DNA from: Chondrosia reniformis
Taxonomy: Eukaryota > Porifera > Demospongiae > Chondrillida > Chondrillidae
Assembly: GCA_947172415.1 (NCBI GenBank)
Contig: OX359190.1
Location: forward strand, 7,750,001-7,814,000
Length of the DNA: 64,000 nucleotides
Direction of reading: 5' to 3'
Below, piece after piece: positions 31,801 to 40,800 of this stretch. Position 1 is the stretch's first letter. Each line of letters begins with the position of its first letter. The notes beneath the pieces were generated by a model. That model was given only the letters and a program-made list of their open reading frames with translations. It ran no database searches and was not told where the DNA came from. The translations under genes were made by a program, and so were the position numbers.

Positions 31801-34800
31801 AACAGTACAAGACTTTAGTCACACTGTTGCAGGCTTTGAAATCCTCAACTACTGCATAGAGAGTAGTAGTTGATACAGATCATCCAAGGTAGAACACATG
31901 ACCTACCAATTACCTTTTCACATCTTAGTATAGACTGAAGATGATGCATCTGCATGCCATATATCAACAAAGGTATATAATATATATATATAACTGTATA
32001 GAGGCATAGATTAAACTTACATATATAACAAAATCAAGCTAACAAGTTACATGTACTAAATAAAATGTGTGATAGTATACATTCACACACAATTACAATG
32101 ATGGAGGAATTGTTAATTAGATATCTTACTGTCAGGAATTGTTGTAAACATCACCATGACAGCATCAGGTCCAGTTCCATTACTATTAATAGTAGCTACA
32201 GTAAAACTGTATGTCACTCCAGTCATCAGATTATCCAATGATATTTGAATTACTGTTCCAACTGTTCTTGTCATCTGACTTGATGGATCACTACTCAACT
32301 GGTACTTTATCAAATATCCAGTAATTACTCCATTTTGGTCCTTCTCAGCTGGTGGGTCCCATGTTAAAATGGCTGAGTCTCTGGCTGGAACTGCTCTTAG
32401 ATCAAGTGGAGGACCACTGGGAACTTGAAAATGTATTGGAAACTTAAATATTAAACAAGATTTTAGTGAAATACCATATGCATTATAATTATGGTTTATC
32501 TTTACTGGCATTCTAATTTTAAACTGTAGCATTTATAGAACAAGAACATATACATTGTCACTTGAGAGAAGGTAGTACAATATGTATATACATAAGCATT
32601 TAAAATACTCACCATCTGAAGGCATTCTTATAGTGTCCATGTTAGAATTACAGGAATCTTCTCCATTTGAAGATGTACATTCAACAGTGTAAGTAACATA
32701 AGGACTTAAATCATTCACTGTATACTGTAACACTGTATCAGTTACAGTCTTTGGAGACAGACCACTCACAGTTGTAGATATAGTACACTTGTAAGTAAGA
32801 AAAGATGATCTAGCTGGTGCAGTGAGTGTGATGATGAGTTGTGTTGAGGAACTGGCTGACAGTGAAGATATTGAAGGAGCTATACGTATATATTAGAAGA
32901 TAGAAACAGTAGATATTCAGAATTCATAACACCTGTTCTGACTATATTTAGGTGATGATTTTATACATTGACCCTATATACATACCTAGTACAGGTCTAT
33001 ACATAGATAGATAAATAGCAGCTAATTCATCTATATGGGCTTGTACTATAGGTACGTATATATGCTATAAGTATATTTCTAAATCTCTTATATATTTTTT
33101 ACAAACACCTACAGTACGTACGTATATATTTTATGACAATGCAGTGAAAATATTGTAGTAGTACCCATTTCATCACGTCTTCACTATGCATATATCCAAA
33201 GATGAAATTTTTTGTGCAGTCTATAAAGTCTGACATTTTACTGAAGAAAATCCCTATATATATAGGTAAAGACTGATCCACAACACTCCATCAAAGAGGT
33301 TAAAAGGTCAATTATATTAAAAATCATAATTCTAATTAAATCTTATTTTCATTAATACTACGTATTTTTCATAAACACTCATCCTATAACAACCTTGTGG
33401 TCTAGTTCTTCCTGTTCCTGTCACTTCTCCTCCATCTCCCAAGTCATTGAAAGCTACTACTCTCACTGTGTACTGTGTGTTGGCTGTTAGACCACTCCAT
33501 GTAGTAGTAGTAGTAGTTCTCATTGAATGTATTAATGTACCATCTCTATACACTTTATACTTGACTGATAGTCCTCCAGTGTTAGATGGTGCTGTCCAAG
33601 TAACCATCAGTTGGTCACATGATCCAGATGGAGGAGATATCATGAGGTTAGCGGGAGCACCTGGAACTTGATATACAATATCATGAAAAGAGAATGTCAG
33701 CCATTTAATAAATATTAAATTTTAGATTTCTACATGCAATTAGGCATATGCATCACATGCAAATGTTGAATTTATATGAATTGCCCCACTAAGTACAATA
33801 CATGCATTCATAAAATTAAATTTCATCATGTGTCTTAGTTAACACCTTATTTAACTTTTGGCGCCAAAATAGTGTATATAAGGCCCCTAGATTTAGCATA
33901 GTGAGCCAAGGATTCACAGAAGATCAAGATAAAGAAAAAGACAAAGACTCCCAGGATCACTGATGAAGGGTGGAATTCCCAGAAACGGCTGTCTGACCCA
34001 GTGGAGAAGAAGATGAAAGAAGGGAAAAGAAGGAAGAAAAGACTACTGTATCTTCATCTAAAGCTCTCTTTAGGTTTAGTTCCCCTATAGGCTCTTTTTA
34101 CAGAATAGGCATATATCATGTAGGAAAATGGTATCTTAGATTTTTCATGCATGGTGCAAACGTGAAATTGTATAACAATATTATGTAACTGTTATACTTA
34201 CCACCATAAGTAGTCCCACTAACTGTATTACTCCATGTTCCACTACCGATATCGGACACAGCTCTCACTCTCACTTGGTAGTTAAATCCTCTTTGAAGAC
34301 CAGTCAGTGTCACTGAAGTAGATGTAGGATTTGGACTCCATGTACTCCAACTACCAGAGGTACCCACTCTGTAGTCTACTTGATAGTGTTGTATGGGACG
34401 TTCACTTGAAGGAGCTGACCATGTGACACGAAGTGATGGTTGATTTGATGTCAACATTGGAGACACTGACACTCCAGTAACTTTAGCTGGGACTGAAACA
34501 AAAAGCACACAAGCGTGCATGTTATATTTTAATAAACAGTTATGTAATTTTAAGTATACCTTTATTTTCTACATGAATAAGAATACCTTATAATCAGTAA
34601 GATGGTAGATACATAGATAAATTAATAGCAACTACCTATACTATATATCAGGCTGTAAACTGTATTTAATTAAATCAAAGCTGATGGAGTCAATTAATGT
34701 AATTGTGTAAAGCTGATATAGCTTTCTATAGCTTCAATGATGGAAAATTTGTTTGGCAGCCATGAACCACATACTGTATAATATACTACGTAAATCTTTT

Positions 34801-37800
34801 AAAAGGTAAATTTATATAGAACACATGCAGTGGGTTCTTTAATGTCTAAGTTCCTTATATACGTACATCTAGAGGTATTGTTCATTATATAGCACATGTT
34901 TATAAGATAAACATATAGTGGCATTATCAGAATTGAAGTAAAAACAAATACAGTATATGTAAATGTATAAGAGTATAGAGAACTGTTATATATACACCAT
35001 CACAAAATGAACAAAATATACTATTCCACTGCAGATACATTAGAAGAAATCTAGCTTACCATTAAATGTAGTCTGTGACACTCTTGTACTGTAAGATCCT
35101 TTCCCAACTGATGAAAAAGCTGCAACCCAAATGTAGTACATTGTACCTTGTGTAAGTCCACTCAGTGTAGTTGATGTACCAGTGATTCCTGACATTGTTG
35201 ATGCCCAAGATGGTGGTTCTGTTGTAGTACCACTACTGGTTGAATACCTCACAGTGTAGGTTATTTCAGATCCAGATACTGCAGTCCATGAAACTGTCAA
35301 AGATGGAGATTCACCTGATACACCTCTTGTAACAGTGACACCTTGGACTTGCGGTGGAGGTGGTGTTGGAGATGGCATTACTGATGTTGCTACAATGTAT
35401 AGTGGAAGAATGCAAAAAGCTTGTAACATCAATTATAAATTTAAAAAATTTAGCAGAATGCATAAATGTTTGGTATCAAGCTAATTAATACTCTTTTTAT
35501 TTATAGAAGTTACGTATATAGGTAGATATATAAGTGCCTAAACCAGCTCCATACATCATACGTATTTCAAACTTAATTTTATAAACAAATTGGAGATATA
35601 AAAATGCTATATAGTATACAAAATGAATACAGTCATATATATATATATATATATATATAGAAGTTTTCCATACATGTTTAGATAGGCACATATATGCACG
35701 TATACGGTGTGTATGTATGTATACGTATGGTGCGTCTAGAAAAAATCTTTACATAAAAACTTCCTCTTTGAAATGCCTGGGAAGTTTTTTAAAAGTTTCT
35801 GAAGTTGTATAGGAAGAATTTTACCTTAGAGGAACTTTCGGAGGCAGTTTTGAGGAACTATTCTAAGACAGATTTAGAGGTGATGATAAATTGAAAATTA
35901 ACACGTAAAAAGCTGTGACATTCTTTGAGGAAGTTTCCAGGCACAAATGAGGCACAAATAAAATATACCCATCATTATAAATTATAACAAGTCAAGTGGA
36001 GGTCAATGTTATCAAGGATAGTGTGTCCTATCAATAACAATGTCAAAGTATACTGAATACAAGCGAATACTGTTGGATACACGCACTTCCAGAATTTATA
36101 ACTGTTATAATTTGTATATTTTACTCTTGCTATATAATTTCTGAATCAGTTGATTTTAACAAAATAACAATAATATAGACGTTTTAGCCAACTGAGAAGA
36201 TTTTACGATCGAGGTAAGTCCTTCTTCCTCTTAAAACACGGGTATATGCTTTAGCTGCAGCCCATAATTCGTTGTCAATAATTGCTTGTTTCTATATTCG
36301 TAACTGCCGTCTGTTTAAGCTCAGTTGTCTAATGTGTGAACATCGATTCACACCTAGTGCTTACCAAATTCCAATCCGTACATGGAGGGCGTAGCTGAGG
36401 ATGTGGAGGGTGCAGCTGAGGATGTGGAGGGTGTAGCTGAGGATGTGGATGGTGTAGCTGAGGATGTGATGGGCTTAATTTCACAAAACATGAAAATTCT
36501 TGAAGATGGCAAAACAGGAAGTTCCAGTCCTAATAATGGTACTGTCACTGTAGCCTGAAGTAAAATATAATGAAAAATAAGTAGTTACTGCAATGTTGAC
36601 TGCCCAGTTAAAAATCTAAAAACAGATTCACTACAAAATTGAATTCTTGGGTATAATATCATGATATTGCAACTACTGGTATTAATATTAGCTTCACAAG
36701 TGACTTGCAACTATAAATGTATTAGTATATATCAAAAATGACTTACAATTTATAAGTGTTTACACAGTCCTGATAAATAATAATATAATAAACATATAAA
36801 ACTATATTGTAAAGTTTAATAAATACTTCAAGTGTCAGGAAAACAACATCAAAAACAGAATGGAACCAACTTAAAGTTTTCTTATATAAGATCACCTATT
36901 TAGTTTAGATGTTTCAAACTATAGTCAGCACTACCAGAGTTCCTGTCCATACATTTAAAGCCCATCATACTAGTTTCAACTAACCTCTTCATCTATGAAA
37001 CCACTTCCTTGTGAAATGGAAATGTCAGCTATAGCTTGTATTCCATAAAATGTTCGGCTCACAGTTGTGTCATTCTTAAAGACACCATCAATTAATGTAC
37101 CAAGTACACTACTACGAACAAAGAGAGCTATCCCATAAGGCTCCTCACATGGCAACAAGGTCATTGTCATGGATATAGGAAAGCTTAAATAGGTCATATC
37201 ACATTCTAGTATTGTACAATCGTCACTTTTGCTACATCTTCCATCAAGTTCAGAGTTGGCAAGTTTGTCAGAAATGTCGTCTAAGGAATTACACATGTCT
37301 TCTTTTGATACTGAAATTGGAGAAGATGTCGGTAAGATGGTTCCAGATGGTGAAGGCTGTGTTGTAGCTAGTGTAAGAGAGGGCGTGGGTGAGGTTGGGA
37401 AGGGTGGTACAGCAGTCAGTCCTGTGTCAGAAGTTGGAAGAATTATTACAATTGAGTCTGTTGTAAGATCAGATGATGGTTGAGGCATTTCTGAAGCTGA
37501 GGACATGGAGGGTGTAGCTGAGGATGTGATGGGCTTAATTTCACAGAACATGAAAATTCTTGAAGATGGCAAAACAGAAAGTTTCAGTCCATATGATGGT
37601 ACTGTCACTGTAACCTGAAGTACAGTATAATGAAAAATGCCATGTTGACTAAAATTAAAAATGTTTATCTAAAAACAGACTCACTATCAAATGCAACTAT
37701 TGGTAGATTATCAATTAGCATCTAATACTTAAATACTTTATGCGTCAAAAAAACAACATCAAAAACAGAATGGAACCAACTTAAAGTCTTCTTATATATA

Positions 37801-40800
37801 CGTATATAAGGTCACCTATTTAGTTTAGATGTTTCAAACTATAGTCAGCACTACCAGAGTTCCTGTCCAATTAAAGCCCATCATACTAGTTTCCACTAAC
37901 CTCCTCATCTATGAAACCACTTCCTTGCGAAATAGAAATGTCAGCTATAGCTTGTATTCCAATAACTGTTCGGCTGAAAGTTGTGTCATTCTTAAAGACG
38001 TCATCAATTAATGTACCAAGTGGACCACCATTAACAAAGATAGCTATCCCATAAGGCTCCTCACATGGCAACAAGGTCATTGTCATGGACATAGGAAATG
38101 TGAAATAGGTCATAGCACATTCTAATATAGTACAATTGTCACTTTTGCTACATCTTCCATTGAGTTCAGAGTTGGCAAGTTTGTCAGAAAGGTCGTCTAA
38201 GGAATTACACATGTCTTCTTTTGAAACTGAAATGGGAGAAGACGTTGGAGCTGGTTGAGGTATTTCTGTAGTAGAGGATGTGGAGGGCGTAGCTGAGGAT
38301 GTGGAGGGTATAGCTGAGGATGTGATGTGCATTTCACAGAGCATGAAAATTCTTGAAGATGGCAAAAATTGAAATTCCAGTCCATATGATGGTACTGTCA
38401 CTGTAACCTGAAGCACAGTATAATGAAAAATGCCATGTTGACTAAAATTAAAAATGTTTATCTAAAAGACTTACTATCAAATGCAACTATTGGTAGATAA
38501 TCAATTAGCATCTCAAATGACTTACAACTTGTAACTGAAATTTATACACTGTACTGATAAATAATTAGTAAAAGTTTCATTAAAAGTAACATACGTTTTT
38601 AAAGTTTAATAAATACATTAAGTGTAAAAAACAACATCAAAAACATACTGTACCCAAGACTTCTTATATGCTCTTTACTTCTTATTAAATTATAGGGTTA
38701 CCTACGTACGTATGTAGTAAACTATAGTCAGCACTAACAGAGTTCCTGTCCATACATTTAAAGCCCATCATACTAGTTTCAACTAACCTCTTCATCTATG
38801 AAACCACTTCCTTGTGAAATGGAAATGTCAGCTATAGCTTGTATTCCATAAAATGTTCGGCTCACAGTTGTGTCATTCTTAAAGACACCATCAATTAATG
38901 TACCAAGTACACTACTACGAACAAAGAGAGCTATCCCATAAGGCTCCTCACATGGCAACAAGGTCATTGTCATGGATATAGGAAAGCCTATATAGGTCAT
39001 ATCACATTCTAGTATAGTACAATCGTCACTTTTGCTACATCTTCCATTGAGTTCAGAGTTGGCAAGTTTGTCAGAAATGTCGTCTAAGGAATTACACATG
39101 TCTTCTTTTGATACTGAAATTGGAGAAGATGTTGGTAATATGGTTCCAGATGGTGAAGGCTGTGCTGTAGCTAGAGTAAGAGAGGGCGTGGGTGAGGTTG
39201 GGGAGGGTGGTACAGCAGTCAGTCCTGTGTCAGAAGTTGGAAGAATTATTATCTCTACAATTGAGTCTGTTGCAAGATCAGATGATGGTTGAGGCATTTC
39301 TGAAGCTGAGGATATAAAAAAGACCTCAAACGTATATACGTACATGTTATGTTTAAAATGATACACTAGTAGTAAATATATAGTAAATAAACACATATAA
39401 AAGAAATTAGACCAATTACGTGATATCACGTAATTGGTCATCATTTTCTATATATTCTGTCAGTTCATGTGAGCTTTACAAACACTTTGCCATTTTATGT
39501 TTCTCTGCTGTGGTTAGGAGGGTGACCCGGAAAGGACCACCTTCACGCCTGCAGTAGTAACAGTCTAATGTATGGCTGTACAGAATGCACTCACATGGCG
39601 TTGGAGGGTATTCTGTGATACATGCCATAGTGATGTTGACGGCTCTTAGAAGGGTGACATTGCCCAAACCTTTTCTGGAAATCACAATCTACAAAATCAA
39701 CAAGTTGGAAATCATTACATACCAAATTAGAACATCTAGATGATGCATAGGAATTTCTTCCAACTGCATCAAACTTAATCTTCCAGATGGTTAATCTTTT
39801 GGCTTTAGATGCTCACAAGATGACAGACTTACTTAATAATTATTTGAGGAAGTATTCATCACATTATGGATGTTATTAATTCAAATCCTTTTATCAAATC
39901 TAAAATCAACCAAATTATTATTCCTAATACTCAGTAATGACTTGATTTGCTAGCATACATACATGAATGAATGAATCCTTTGAATATATGTGAGAGGGCT
40001 CATTTACAAGTTCTTGCTTGTTATATATGAATCAGTTTGAATAAATAAAAGTTAAATAAATAAGTGCTCAGCATTCAATATGCTTAAGTATCAGTTTTAA
40101 TTACATATGATACAGTATGCATGTTGTTGTTTATATATACAAATGGTAAATCCACCACCCTCAGGGATACATATAAGAATCATGGGGAGATACATACCGA
40201 AGTTTCAATTCCTGTTTCATGTTCGATAATTGGAGTGAAGATCTCTGTATCGGTATTATTAACCACAACTGTATAGGAATGATTTCCTTGAAATAAGATC
40301 TCATCAATATCAGTTATATTTGGGCCTTCCATTTTTAGGTGGTAGAAAAATGGCCGCTGACATGGATATAGTTCCATTCTAAAATAGTTGATATACTGGT
40401 TTCCAAACTTAGAACTGCATGTCAAAACCAAGCAGTCTGTACTAATGTCACAGTGCTCAGTCATGTTGAGAGAATCTCTCACTGCAGACAAAGAATTGCA
40501 CATCATCTCCATGGTAACATCAGGAAGACTCCCTGCAGCTTGAATGCAATCCATGTGTATGGTGGCACTGTCTATGAGCATTTTTGGTGTGCCTTCGAGT
40601 GTTATTGCAAGCTGAGATACAAAATGCAAATCATAGCAATATCATTTATCATATCTTGACATCTTATAATTTAACACATACGTATGTATGTAATACAAGT
40701 AGATATATCACGTTACCAGGGCAACCGGGTGATATCTGGAGTGTTATAAACTTTATATTTCACACTTAAACTAGAGATAAATGTTATCACCAGTAGGCCT

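Noticed and set aside
36985-39324. Plus-strand ORFs of 74-88 codons, repeated in each array exon
   Set aside because: They are antisense shadows of the six-cysteine exons and move with them.
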